Translations under genes and position numbers: made by a program | Shown: positions 15,420 to 23,955 of the stretch, piece by piece | How the letters are laid out: the number at the start of each line of letters is the position of its first letter | How positions within the stretch are numbered: the first letter of the stretch is position 1 | Assembly (NCBI GenBank): GCA_014382295.1 | Contig: JACNJZ010000094.1 | Span: 1 to 45,892 of the forward strand | Reading direction: 5' to 3' | DNA: 45,892 nt | Origin: Candidatus Desulfobia pelagia | GTDB lineage: Bacteria > Desulfobacterota > Desulfobulbia > Desulfobulbales > SURF-16 | The notes under the pieces: model-generated | What the model saw: only the letters and a program-made list of their open reading frames with translations | Told to the model about the DNA's origin: nothing | The model's database searches: none

Positions 15420-18400
15420 ACCAAACCAGAAAAACATACTTGCCTGGATGGCGGGCAACCCTGTTGCAGCAAACCTGCTCATGCTGATCCTGATCATTGG
15501 CGGCCTGGTTACGGCATCCATGATCACCCAGGAAGTTTTCCCGGAATACGACCTCGATATCGTTGACGTCTCTGTCCACTATCCAGGTGCCAGCCCGGAA
15601 GAGGTTGAAAAAGGTATTATTCTGGCTCTTGAAGAAGAAATAAGGTCGCTGGATGATGTGGAAAGGGTTACAGCTGTGGCCGAAGAAGGTCGTGCCCGAA
15701 TCACCGTAGAACTCCTGTCCGGAGCAAATGCCAACAAAACACTCCAGGATATCAAAAACGGAATAGACCGGGTCACATCCCTCCCCGATGATGTGGAAAG
15801 GCCCCTCATCAGTCTGCAGACACGCAAACGAGAAGTAGTAAGGCTCGCTCTTTATGGCGACATAGACGAGTGGTCTCTTTTCAATATGGCTGACACAATC
15901 CGTGAAGAGCTGATTGACCTCCCGGAAATCACCCAGGTTGAGCTGCGGGGAATTCGCCAGCCGGAGCTCAGTATTGAGGTGCCACAAAAGACCTTGCGCT
16001 CTTTCGGCTTAACCCTTGGAGAAATAGCTGAGACAGTTAAAAAAAGGGCCATTGACATCCCTGCCGGCGGCATCAAGACTCCAGGCGGAGAAGTCCTTCT
16101 CCGCACAACCGAACGACGTGATGTTGCCAGCGAATTCGCCGACCTGGCCATTCTCAGCCAGGAAGACGGCACAGAAGTATCACTGGGTTCCATTGCCCAG
16201 ATCAATGACGGATATGCAGAGACTGATCGGGAGGCATACTATAACGGTAAAAGAGCGGTTCTCATTTATGTCTACAGGACAGGGGAGCAGACACCTAAAG
16301 ATATCTCCCTGGCCGTTCACCGCTACATAGACTCTCTCACCCCCACCCTCCCTGCAAATATAGGGTTTGCCGCCTACAATGACAGGTCCGAGCTCTATCA
16401 GGACAGGCTTAATCTTCTTCTGAACAACGGCACACTGGGCCTCCTTCTCGTCCTTGTATCCCTCGGCCTTTTTCTTGAGCCGCGCCTGGCATTCTGGGTA
16501 TCCATGGGAATACCGATTTCAATCGTCGGCTCCTTTATTCTTCTCGGCTTTATTGGCGGCAGCATCAACATGGTTTCCATGTTCGCCTTTATAATAACCC
16601 TGGGAATTGTGGTTGATGATGCGGTGGTGGTCGGTGAAAATATTTTCCACAAACGCCAGTCAGGGCTGCCTCCTCTCCAGGCTTCGATAGAAGGTGTAAA
16701 AGAAATGGCAGCACCGGTTATTATTGCCGTAGCCACAAATGTCATCGCCTTCCTTCCTCTTTTGTTTATCTCCGGATCAACAGGCCGCTTTTTCGCTATT
16801 TTACCGGCCGTCGTTATTGCTGTCTTTCTCATCTCCCTCGTGGAATGTCTCTTTATACTGCCATCCCACCTGGCATATCGCCGCAAAGAACGAAAGGGGA
16901 AAATTTTCATTTTCCTTGATATGATACCGGCCTACTTCAGCAAAAAACTTGAAAGATTTATCGCAACTGTTTTTTCTCCGACACTGCGCTTTGCACTTTC
17001 CTCCCGCTATATGGTCAGTGCACTGTCACTGGCAATACTGATAATTTCCTACGCCTATTGGGACAGCGGCTGGATCAATTTTTCATTCCGCCCAAGCATT
17101 CAGACAGACAGCATTGATGCGGAAATAGAACTCCCCTATGGCACCAATATTAATGAAGTCAGGAAGATTGCCAGGCTCGTTGAAGAGGGTGGCTTCCGTG
17201 TTATTGAAAAAAATGGCGGCAAAGACATCCTTGTAGGCGCCATGACTGACATAGGACGAAACGGCAGCAATACTGCCGAAATCACCTTTAATCTCGTCAC
17301 CCAGGATCAGCGGAGCCTCACGACAAAGGAATTCAGCACCCAGTGGCGAAAAGAAGTTGGCGACATAGCAGGCCTTGAAAAACTCTTTTTTGATTATCTT
17401 GTCGGGCCGGGAGGATCAGCAGCTATAAACGTCGAACTTACCCATCCTGACCCGCCAACCCTGGAACTTGCAGCCACAGATCTGGCAAAAATTCTATCCC
17501 AGTACAACGGCGTCACAGATATAAATGACGGGTTTGCCCAGGGCAAACCGCAATTCGACTTCAAAATGCTGCCAGAAGGACAATCCATGGGACTCAGCAC
17601 CCGCGACCTGGGCAGCCAGGTTCGCCATGCCTTTTATGGCGCAGAAGCTCTGCGGCAGCAACGCGGCAGGGATGAAGTCAAAGTCATGGTGCGCCTTCCT
17701 GAATCTGAGAGGAAGTCCCTTTTTCACCTGGAGCAGCTCTTGATTCTGACCCCCGATGGCGGCGAGATACCGCTTGCCAGAGCCGCGCTGATGAAAAAAA
17801 ACAGGGCCTACACCGAAATCAACAGGGTGGATGGCAAACGGGTTATCAACGTCACAGCCAATGTTGTCCCGGGCCTGGCAAACGAAAACAAAATACTCGA
17901 CAACCTCAAAACCGAATACCTGCCATCATTACTGGCCAATTACTCAGGGCTTAAATATTCTTTCCAGGGAAGAGAGCGTGAACGGCGCCAGGCCGTGCAT
18001 GATTTGTTTCTTGGGCTGGGCTTTATCCTTCCGGCAATTTTCTGCCTGTTGGCCATACTTTTCCGCAGCTATTCCCAGGCGGTCCTTGTGATGCTCTCCA
18101 TCCCGTTCGGACTTACAAGCGCCCTTATCGGTCACATCATCATGGGATATGATCTCAGCATTATCAGTATCTTTGGGATGATTGCCCTCTGTGGTGTTGT
18201 TATCAATGGCGGGCTGGTCTTTACAGTAACAGCCAATCGCCTGCTGAGCGCGGGAGAATCACCCCTTGATGCCGCCTTTAACGCAGCAACCAGACGTTTC
18301 CGGCCTATCATGCTGACGGCTATGACAACCTTTCTGGGACTAGCGCCAATGATTTTCGAACAGTCGGTACAAGCCCGATTCCTGGTTCCCATGGCCATTT

Positions 18401-18507
18401 CCCTGGGCTACGGGATCCTGTTCACAACCATTGTCATTCTCCTACTGATGCCCGCCCTGTGGCTGATCTATCATGATGTGAGGAGCTGGAGATTTTCAGA
18501 GAAGTAA
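15409..18507 (+). CDS. RND multidrug/solute efflux permease (AcrB/HAE1-like)
   Basis: The 1032-residue protein has the size and duplicated layout of RND pumps: a first transmembrane helix near residue 20, a large periplasmic porter loop, six clustered helices (about 330-540), then a second periplasmic loop and a second helix cluster (about 860-1025). The transmembrane helix 4 motif GIVVDDAVVVGENIFHKR carries the paired Asp residues used for proton coupling. It would drive proton-dependent export with the two preceding gene products. The substrate cannot be read from the sequence. No TetR- or MarR-type repressor lies next to the operon. Confidence 0.96.
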   Translation: MDDKPNQKNILAWMAGNPVAANLLMLILIIGGLVTASMITQEVFPEYDLDIVDVSVHYPGASPEEVEKGIILALEEEIRSLDDVERVTAVAEEGRARITVELLSGANANKTLQDIKNGIDRVTSLPDDVERPLISLQTRKREVVRLALYGDIDEWSLFNMADTIREELIDLPEITQVELRGIRQPELSIEVPQKTLRSFGLTLGEIAETVKKRAIDIPAGGIKTPGGEVLLRTTERRDVASEFADLAILSQEDGTEVSLGSIAQINDGYAETDREAYYNGKRAVLIYVYRTGEQTPKDISLAVHRYIDSLTPTLPANIGFAAYNDRSELYQDRLNLLLNNGTLGLLLVLVSLGLFLEPRLAFWVSMGIPISIVGSFILLGFIGGSINMVSMFAFIITLGIVVDDAVVVGENIFHKRQSGLPPLQASIEGVKEMAAPVIIAVATNVIAFLPLLFISGSTGRFFAILPAVVIAVFLISLVECLFILPSHLAYRRKERKGKIFIFLDMIPAYFSKKLERFIATVFSPTLRFALSSRYMVSALSLAILIISYAYWDSGWINFSFRPSIQTDSIDAEIELPYGTNINEVRKIARLVEEGGFRVIEKNGGKDILVGAMTDIGRNGSNTAEITFNLVTQDQRSLTTKEFSTQWRKEVGDIAGLEKLFFDYLVGPGGSAAINVELTHPDPPTLELAATDLAKILSQYNGVTDINDGFAQGKPQFDFKMLPEGQSMGLSTRDLGSQVRHAFYGAEALRQQRGRDEVKVMVRLPESERKSLFHLEQLLILTPDGGEIPLARAALMKKNRAYTEINRVDGKRVINVTANVVPGLANENKILDNLKTEYLPSLLANYSGLKYSFQGRERERRQAVHDLFLGLGFILPAIFCLLAILFRSYSQAVLVMLSIPFGLTSALIGHIIMGYDLSIISIFGMIALCGVVINGGLVFTVTANRLLSAGESPLDAAFNAATRRFRPIMLTAMTTFLGLAPMIFEQSVQARFLVPMAISLGYGILFTTIVILLLMPALWLIYHDVRSWRFSEK

Positions 18508-18638
18508 AGCAATGTCCGATAATGACCCAGAAGAAAAGACCCTGGATTCCGGCCAAAAACATGCAGGAATGACGAATAATGGAGCTTATTTATTATCAAA
18601 AATTAAATACAGATTAACTCGAAAGACATCTTGTACCC

Positions 18639-18869
18639 TCAGTTCCTCTTGGTCCCTGAATAGGTAAAAGCCTTGGCGATCATCTTGTAAAACGTGCCTT
18701 TGTCGATGCCGACATCCTTGCCGCAGCTGCACTGGATCTTTTGGCCGTTCATCTGGGAATTATACATTTTCTGGATGCGGGCCTTGTGACAACGCAATAC
18801 CTCGCCGGGACCAATTTTATCATAGCGCCATAATTTACGCTTACATGCCGCACATTTGAGAATCAGCAT
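18639..18869 (-). CDS. Small cysteine-rich protein, putative zinc ribbon
   Basis: This 76-residue basic protein has CAAC (Cys6, Cys9), Cys27 in RCHK, and a CSC pair (Cys47, Cys49), consistent with a small zinc-binding fold. The stretch LWRYDKIGPGEVLRCHK looks conserved in style, and I believe similar short proteins occur in other sulfate reducers, but I cannot name the family. It is convergent with the RND gene and divergent from the YkgJ gene. Function unknown. Confidence 0.65.
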   Translation of the reverse strand: MLILKCAACKRKLWRYDKIGPGEVLRCHKARIQKMYNSQMNGQKIQCSCGKDVGIDKGTFYKMIAKAFTYSGTKRN

Positions 18870-18967
18870 ATCAGGACTTTCATCACTCTTCTTGTCATAT
18901 TGAAATTATTCGATTAAGGGTTACAAATACCCTTTACCTAACACCCTACACCCTATACCCTTAACTC

Positions 18968-19522
18968 ATGTTTACCAATCTTCTGCATTTATATCAATTC
19001 GTCGACCAGGCCATGGCTGTCCTCCATGAACAGTTCCACGAAGAAGTAAAATGCCATAAAGGCTGCACTGACTGCTGTAATGCCGCGTTTGACGTTTCCT
19101 ATATTGAAGCACGATATCTGCTCTCTTTTCTTGAGACTCTCGACAAAGACACCCGAAAACAACTGACAACACAGGCTCATGAAGCATCAAAGGAGTGGCA
19201 GGTCATGATCAGCAATCAGGCCGATCCCTCCGTTACTCGTATTCGATGTCCTCTCCTCAATGACAATGGCGAGTGTGCATGTTATCGAGCCAGGCCTGTA
19301 AACTGCCGGACATACGGCGTTCCCACTGTAATTAACGGAGAAGGGCACGTCTGCGGCTTGTCCGGTTTCGTCAAAGGTGAATCCTATCCGACCATAAACC
19401 TGAGCCCTCTCCAGGAAAGCCTCTACCAATACTCGATAGGTGCAGGAGGCGAGTCATGCGGCTCAAAACGCTGGACCATTGCCGAAATCATCCTGGAGCC
19501 TCAACGTCTGTTGGAGAACTAG
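18968..19522 (+). CDS. YkgJ-family cysteine-cluster protein
   Basis: The 184-residue protein has the family's signature CHKGCTDCC (Cys29, 33, 36, 37) and further cysteines in CPLL (Cys94), GECACYRARPVNCRTYG (103, 105, 113) and near the C-terminus. YkgJ-type proteins are thought to bind a zinc ion or Fe-S cluster through these residues; a biochemical role is not established. The ATG follows a short run of ACCCTA/ACCCTT repeats with no clear ribosome site, so the start is slightly uncertain. It precedes the sensor kinase gene by 36 bp. Confidence 0.85.
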   Translation: MFTNLLHLYQFVDQAMAVLHEQFHEEVKCHKGCTDCCNAAFDVSYIEARYLLSFLETLDKDTRKQLTTQAHEASKEWQVMISNQADPSVTRIRCPLLNDNGECACYRARPVNCRTYGVPTVINGEGHVCGLSGFVKGESYPTINLSPLQESLYQYSIGAGGESCGSKRWTIAEIILEPQRLLEN

Positions 19523-19558
19523 AATTTTACGATATCACCTGGACGCCGTTACCGTATT

Positions 19559-21724
19559 ATGCCCCATTTTTTAGATACCATCCAAAACTTTGTCCTGTCG
19601 ACACTTGATGACAGGAATGACAGCGAACTGGTCAGAAAGATCACCCTGATGTACGGTCTCAGCAGCGTCGGGATCTGCACCCTTGTACTTCTTGGCACCC
19701 TTGCCCTTTTCCAGGGAGCTTTTTTCCTTGGGACCCTAGATTTTCTGGCCGCGGCAGTGCTGATCGGCATCCTGTATACTATCAGATATAAAGGCTGTTA
19801 CACCTCCTGCCTATACACTGGTGTTGTTGTTATGTATTGTTTGTTTCTCTACCTTTTCTTCACAGGAGGAGTAAAAGGAACGGCATTCATGTGGGTTTAC
19901 ACCTTTCCTCTTTTTTCCCTGTTTCTCCTTGGCGAACGTCATGGATTAATAGCGACACTCCTGCTTTTTATCCCATGCTCACTCTTCATCATCTTCGACA
20001 TAGTTTCAGACTCAATCCATCTTTACACTATGGATTTTGCCTTCCGCTTCATCCCTTCTTTTCTAGCTGTATTTCTTTTTTCATATATATATGAAAAGAG
20101 TCGTGAAACAACCCAAAGAAAGCTTGAAACAGTCCTCAAGAGACAGGACGAAATTATTAAAGAACGAACAGCACAGCTGACAGCCGCTGCTGATCGTTCA
20201 CAACGCCTCTTCGACCTGGCATCAGATGCTTTTTTTGTTCATGACTTCCATACCGGCAAATTTACCGATACCAATAAACAGGCCTGTGAAAATCTGGGAT
20301 ACACCAGAGATGAGATTCTGACTTTCTCTGTAACAGACATAGATGTGGATTATTCCCCTGAAGAAGCCGCAGCATTATGGGAAACAATAGAAAAAGGCAA
20401 AACAGTCCTGATAGAAGGGAAGCATCAGCGAAAAGATGGTTCTACTTTCCCTGTTGAGGTCAATATAGGCGTCTTCCAAGAAAAAGACCCCACCCTCCTT
20501 CTTGCCATTGCCCGAGATATTTCCCAGAGAAAACAAGATGATGAAAAACTGCGCGAGAGCGAGGAGAATTACCGTTTACTCTTTGAAAGCGGAAATGACG
20601 GCATTTGCGTTTATCAGCAATTACCCGCAGGTATGCCTGGAAAATTTATCAAGATAAACCACAAAACCTGCGAAATGCTCGGTTATACAAAAGAGGAGCT
20701 GCTTCAACTTTCGCCAATAGATACTGTTGCTCCGGAAAGATTAAATGAAATCCCGTCAATTATTGAAGCCCAGCAGAAAGCAGGGGGACATTCCCTCTTT
20801 GAGACAACCCTGATACGCAAAGATAACAACAGGATAGAAGTTGAAATCAGTGACCATTCCTTTGAAGTGAAAGGACACCCATATACCTTATCCATTGTCA
20901 GGGATATTACTGAACGCAAGCAGGCCGAAAAAGCCCTGCAGAAAACCCATGATGAACTGGAAATAAAGGTGGAAGAGCGAACCCGTGACCTACGGGAAAC
21001 CCACAATCAGCTTCTCCATGCCGAGAAGCTTTCTGCCATTGGCAGGCTTTCCGCATGCATCGCCCACGAATTCAACAATCCCCTGCACGGAGTAATGAAT
21101 GTCATCAGCGGAATCAAAAAATATCAAGACATCTCAGAAGACTACCTGGAACTGACGGACATAGCCCTGAACGAATGCAACAGGATGAAACTGCTGATCC
21201 GGGAACTACAGCAGTTTAACCGGCCGTCATCAGGAAAAAACGAGTTGTTTGATATCCATAAGGCCCTTGACACCATTCTTCTTTTTCATACAAAGAATTT
21301 TGAAAACAGAAAGGTAGAGATAACAAAAGGGTATGATCTTTCCATTCCGGAAATCCTGGCTGTACAGGATCAGATAAAACAGGTCTTCATCAACCTGTTC
21401 AATAACGCTGCCGACTCCATGCCCGATGAAGGAGGCAAAATAATCATATCCACCTCATCTCGCGATGATATGATTTATATACACATCCAAGACACAGGAA
21501 CCGGCATCACACCTGAAGACCACGAGAAAATTTTTGAACCCTTTTTCACAACAAAGCTGGCAGTGAAAGGAACCGGGCTTGGATTACCGGTTTCCTATGG
21601 AATTATTAAAAGCCATGGCGGTGATATTACTGTTACGAGTGAACCGGGTAAAGGCTCGACATTTATTATCTCTCTGCCAATAGACACAAGACCCTACAAT
21701 GAAAAGAAAAATTCTGGTAGTTGA
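19559..21724 (+). CDS. Membrane-bound PAS-PAS sensor histidine kinase
   Basis: The 721-residue protein starts with five or six transmembrane helices (about residues 28-177). It continues with two PAS domains (about 205-325 and 330-455), a coiled segment (KVEERTRDLRE), and a HisKA domain with His503 in AHEFNNPLHG. The ATPase domain shows N-box FNNAADSM, DTGTGI and GTGLGLPVSYG. It should autophosphorylate and signal to the response regulator whose gene overlaps its 3' end by 26 bp. The N-terminal membrane region may sense a membrane or small hydrophobic cue; the ligand is unknown. Confidence 0.94.
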   Translation: MPHFLDTIQNFVLSTLDDRNDSELVRKITLMYGLSSVGICTLVLLGTLALFQGAFFLGTLDFLAAAVLIGILYTIRYKGCYTSCLYTGVVVMYCLFLYLFFTGGVKGTAFMWVYTFPLFSLFLLGERHGLIATLLLFIPCSLFIIFDIVSDSIHLYTMDFAFRFIPSFLAVFLFSYIYEKSRETTQRKLETVLKRQDEIIKERTAQLTAAADRSQRLFDLASDAFFVHDFHTGKFTDTNKQACENLGYTRDEILTFSVTDIDVDYSPEEAAALWETIEKGKTVLIEGKHQRKDGSTFPVEVNIGVFQEKDPTLLLAIARDISQRKQDDEKLRESEENYRLLFESGNDGICVYQQLPAGMPGKFIKINHKTCEMLGYTKEELLQLSPIDTVAPERLNEIPSIIEAQQKAGGHSLFETTLIRKDNNRIEVEISDHSFEVKGHPYTLSIVRDITERKQAEKALQKTHDELEIKVEERTRDLRETHNQLLHAEKLSAIGRLSACIAHEFNNPLHGVMNVISGIKKYQDISEDYLELTDIALNECNRMKLLIRELQQFNRPSSGKNELFDIHKALDTILLFHTKNFENRKVEITKGYDLSIPEILAVQDQIKQVFINLFNNAADSMPDEGGKIIISTSSRDDMIYIHIQDTGTGITPEDHEKIFEPFFTTKLAVKGTGLGLPVSYGIIKSHGGDITVTSEPGKGSTFIISLPIDTRPYNEKKNSGS

Positions 21725-22277
21725 TGATGAAATACTCATCCTGAAAAGCGTCACCGCTGACCTCAAAAGATCAGGGTATGATGTGGATACGGTGGAAAGC
21801 GGAAAGGATGCTCTCGTCATGGCTGACAAACACACCTACGACCTGCTCATCACCGACCTGATGATGGAGGGAATGAGTGGCCTGGATCTTCTGGCTGCAA
21901 TAAAAGAAAAATTTCCGAATATGCCGGTTATTATCATTACCGGTTACGGGGAACTCGATTCGGCCATTGAAGCACTAAGACTCGGGGCGGCTGATTATCT
22001 ATTAAAGCCCTGCAGCAACGAGGAACTCATCCTCAGGGTTGGCAATTGCCTTGAAAAAGTAGCGCTCCTGGAAACAATACAACTCTATGAAAATATCCTG
22101 CCAATCTGCAGCGTCTGCAAAAAGATCCGTGATGATGCAGGGAAAAAACCGGGAACAGGCGAATGGATGCCCTTGGGAAGTTATCTGCATAATAAAGCCG
22201 GTATAAGTTTAAGTGACGGAATATGCCCGGGCTGCGCCGAAGAGTTGTATGGGGAAGAAGAATGGTTCAAAAAATAA
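21699..22277 (+). CDS. Response regulator with C-terminal CxxC...CxxC tail
   Basis: The 192-residue protein has a receiver domain (residues 1-120) with DD at 9-10, phospho-acceptor Asp53 and the conserved Lys103 in LLKP. There is no DNA-binding or enzymatic output domain. Instead the C-terminus has LPICSVCKKIRDD with Cys137 and Cys140 and later ICPGC with Cys176 and Cys179, a probable zinc-binding tail. The same tail is found in the proteins at 22356-22832 and 30342-32003. The gene overlaps the kinase gene, so they are a cognate pair. Output probably works through protein-protein contacts. Confidence 0.92.
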   Translation: MKRKILVVDDEILILKSVTADLKRSGYDVDTVESGKDALVMADKHTYDLLITDLMMEGMSGLDLLAAIKEKFPNMPVIIITGYGELDSAIEALRLGAADYLLKPCSNEELILRVGNCLEKVALLETIQLYENILPICSVCKKIRDDAGKKPGTGEWMPLGSYLHNKAGISLSDGICPGCAEELYGEEEWFKK

Positions 22278-22320
22278 CAACAGCTTTTTGTTAATACGTC
22301 AAAGCTTACGAATACAAAAA

Positions 22321-22350
22321 AACTCTGTGAACTCTGTGCCTCCGTGAGAG
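22321..22350. repeat. CTCTGTG-type repeat, copy B (single arm)
   Basis: Tandem-like AACTCTGTGAACTCTGTGCCTCCGTGAG lies 43 bp after the response regulator stop. It resembles the arms of the inverted repeats at 14068, 32708 and 42596, but no left arm is evident. Confidence 0.45.
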
Positions 22351-22355
22351 ACTAT

Positions 22356-22832
22356 CTACTCAATATTTTTCCCGTTCTTCCTTTCAGCTATCTCCGGGAA
22401 ATGCGTCGTTTTACAATCATCGCAGATTCTCCTGCTAATCTGGACATCTGAATACTGGCTGAGATATGCCTCCAGTTGACTCCAGCAGCCCTTGTCATCT
22501 TTAACTTTCATGCAAAAAGAGCAAACAGGAAGAAATCCTTCCAGAATCTCCATTCTTTTCTCTGTTTTTACCAGCCGGGCATTAAGAACTCCGAAAACAA
22601 CCCCTGTTACAGCCCCCAGAAGTGCATAGAAACACGTCATGAGTATATGTTCGAATGAAAATGCCATTGCAAAGGCATTCCAATTCAAGGTGTGTTGAGT
22701 TCCGTGAACATTCATTATAAACATCGTTGCCGGATGCAGCAGCACGACACCTCCTACAAGACCGACAACACCACTCATAAACACCATCGTCCCAACATTA
22801 TAGCTTTCTTTCATAGAACTCCACTCATTCAC
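22356..22832 (-). CDS. Two-helix membrane protein with CxxC...CxxC tail
   Basis: The 158-residue protein has two hydrophobic helices (about residues 14-40 and 58-84), a short charged linker (KTEKRMEILEGF), and then the tail LPVCSFCMKVKDDKGCW with Cys104 and Cys107 and ICDDC with Cys137 and Cys140. This is the same module as on the neighbouring response regulator, here attached to a small membrane anchor without any recognised sensor domain. It may be a membrane partner of the same signalling network; function unknown. It is convergent with the response regulator gene. Confidence 0.75.
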   Translation of the reverse strand: MNEWSSMKESYNVGTMVFMSGVVGLVGGVVLLHPATMFIMNVHGTQHTLNWNAFAMAFSFEHILMTCFYALLGAVTGVVFGVLNARLVKTEKRMEILEGFLPVCSFCMKVKDDKGCWSQLEAYLSQYSDVQISRRICDDCKTTHFPEIAERKNGKNIE

Positions 22833-22925
22833 TATTTTTACCCTCAGTCGAGGAAATGTATTCAGCCTCTTATTCTACCCGGACAAACTACCTGCCACAA
22901 TATGCAGGTCCTTTTCAAAAAGACT

Positions 22926-23099
22926 CTATTTTAACAGATTTGTTCCCTGATTCTCCCTCCAACCTAAATTATAAGCAGAGCCAAACTGGGAGCCATCCTC
23001 AAAGATATTGACAAATGAACTTTTGCCGTCAATAGTACCGAGCCTGCGAGACTCTGAATGACAACTTTTCAAACTGTTTGCGAGTTCATCTCCTTGCAT
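22926..23099 (-). CDS. Possible small ORF (57 codons) coupled to tauE
   Basis: The frame starts at an ATG overlapping the tauE stop codon (TGATG), which would allow translational coupling, and ends at TAG at 22926. The product would be 57 residues with one Cys and an aromatic, Gly-rich second half. I do not recognise it. Part of it (around the CHSESRR codons) resembles the kind of intergenic repeat that reads TGTCATTC..., so it may be noncoding. Treat as tentative. Confidence 0.25.
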   Translation of the reverse strand: MQGDELANSLKSCHSESRRLGTIDGKSSFVNIFEDGSQFGSAYNLGWRENQGTNLLK

Positions 23100-23827
23100 C
23101 AAAAAGCTGTAAACACCATCATGAGGCCCATGATAATCAACATGCTGAAGATGAGGCGGATATAGGCTTTTTGAGAAATTCTCCCATAGCAGATAGACCC
23201 GGCCAGCACCCCGCAGGCAACAAAAAGAACCGTGACCTTCAAATAATTCAGAACGGTAATGGTGGTCAGTCCTGACAGAGCATGGGCCACGGCCATCAGA
23301 ATCCCGGTGAGAAAGAAAAACACGGAGAGTGTTGCTTTTATTTCATCCTTGGCCCAGCCGGTAAGGGTCGTATAGATAATGGTGGGCGGCCCGCCGGCAC
23401 TGAATGCACTGCCAATTACTCCGGTAAAAAACCCGGCCAATACCGGCCATCCTTTTCCCATCTTTCTTGCTTTTGGAGAAAAAGCCAGAGCATAGGTTGC
23501 ATAGCCAAGGAGCAGAATACCTAGCAAAAATTTCATCACATCGTTATTGGCCCCTTTCAGAAAGAGGGTTCCAGCCACAATACCGGGAAGGCAGCCGAAA
23601 AAAAGCGGCATTATCTTCTTCCAGTCTATCTGCGCCCGCAGCTGAAAAGAAAGAAAGAGGGTAATAACAAGACCATTTAGCATGCAAAGGGGCACTGCCG
23701 TTTTAACATCTATAAACAAAAGCAGCAGCGGCATGGCCACCAGGGCCGAGCCAAACCCCGATACCCCCTGGGTAAACCCGGCAAGAAAAAATATAACACC
23801 TATCCAGTACAGTTCAGTCATTGGCAT
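23099..23827 (-). CDS. TauE/SafE-family sulfite/organosulfonate-type permease
   Basis: The protein (about 242 residues from the ATG at 23827) is almost wholly hydrophobic with about eight helices. It has the family's first repeat signature FFLAGFTQGVSGFGSALVAMPL and a matching second-half GVIGSAFSAGGPPTIIY. The family exports or takes up sulfite, sulfoacetate and related anions across the inner membrane; the substrate here is unknown. Alternative starts are ATG at 23821 and a TTG at 23836. A strong terminator hairpin ends right at the start region, so its own ribosome site and promoter are not evident. Confidence 0.88.
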   Translation of the reverse strand: MPMTELYWIGVIFFLAGFTQGVSGFGSALVAMPLLLLFIDVKTAVPLCMLNGLVITLFLSFQLRAQIDWKKIMPLFFGCLPGIVAGTLFLKGANNDVMKFLLGILLLGYATYALAFSPKARKMGKGWPVLAGFFTGVIGSAFSAGGPPTIIYTTLTGWAKDEIKATLSVFFFLTGILMAVAHALSGLTTITVLNYLKVTVLFVACGVLAGSICYGRISQKAYIRLIFSMLIIMGLMMVFTAF

Positions 23828-23830
23828 CAA

Positions 23831-23874
23831 AAACAAAAGGCCGGATTTCCTGATGAAAATCCGGCCTTTTGTTT
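23831..23874 (-). terminator. Strong intrinsic terminator of the glutamate synthase operon
   Basis: A perfect 18-bp stem (23831-23848 with 23857-23874) with an 8-nt loop includes the core AAAAGGCCGGATTT. On the minus strand it ends in TTTTGTTTTTG. It lies 82 bp downstream of the glutamate synthase genes and immediately upstream of the tauE start codon. Confidence 0.85.
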
Positions 23875-23889
23875 ACATTATTAATTTTC

Positions 23890-23952
23890 AATTACGAATT
23901 ACGAATGTCGGTATTCAAATAATTCCTCATTCGTAATTCCTAATTCGTAATT
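23890..23952. repeat. AT-rich inverted repeat (AATTACGAATTACGAATG type)
   Basis: The left arm at 23890-23907 and right arm at 23928-23952 are built from AATTACG / CGTAATT units and can pair over most of their length. The element lies between the last glutamate synthase gene and its terminator. It looks like a short intergenic repeat with no coding content. Confidence 0.6.
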
Positions 23953-23955
23953 ATA

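Noticed and set aside
18512-18667. A 51-codon ORF after the RND pump gene.
   Set aside because: It overlaps the 3' end of the convergent Cys-rich gene, has no clear ribosome site and no recognisable sequence.
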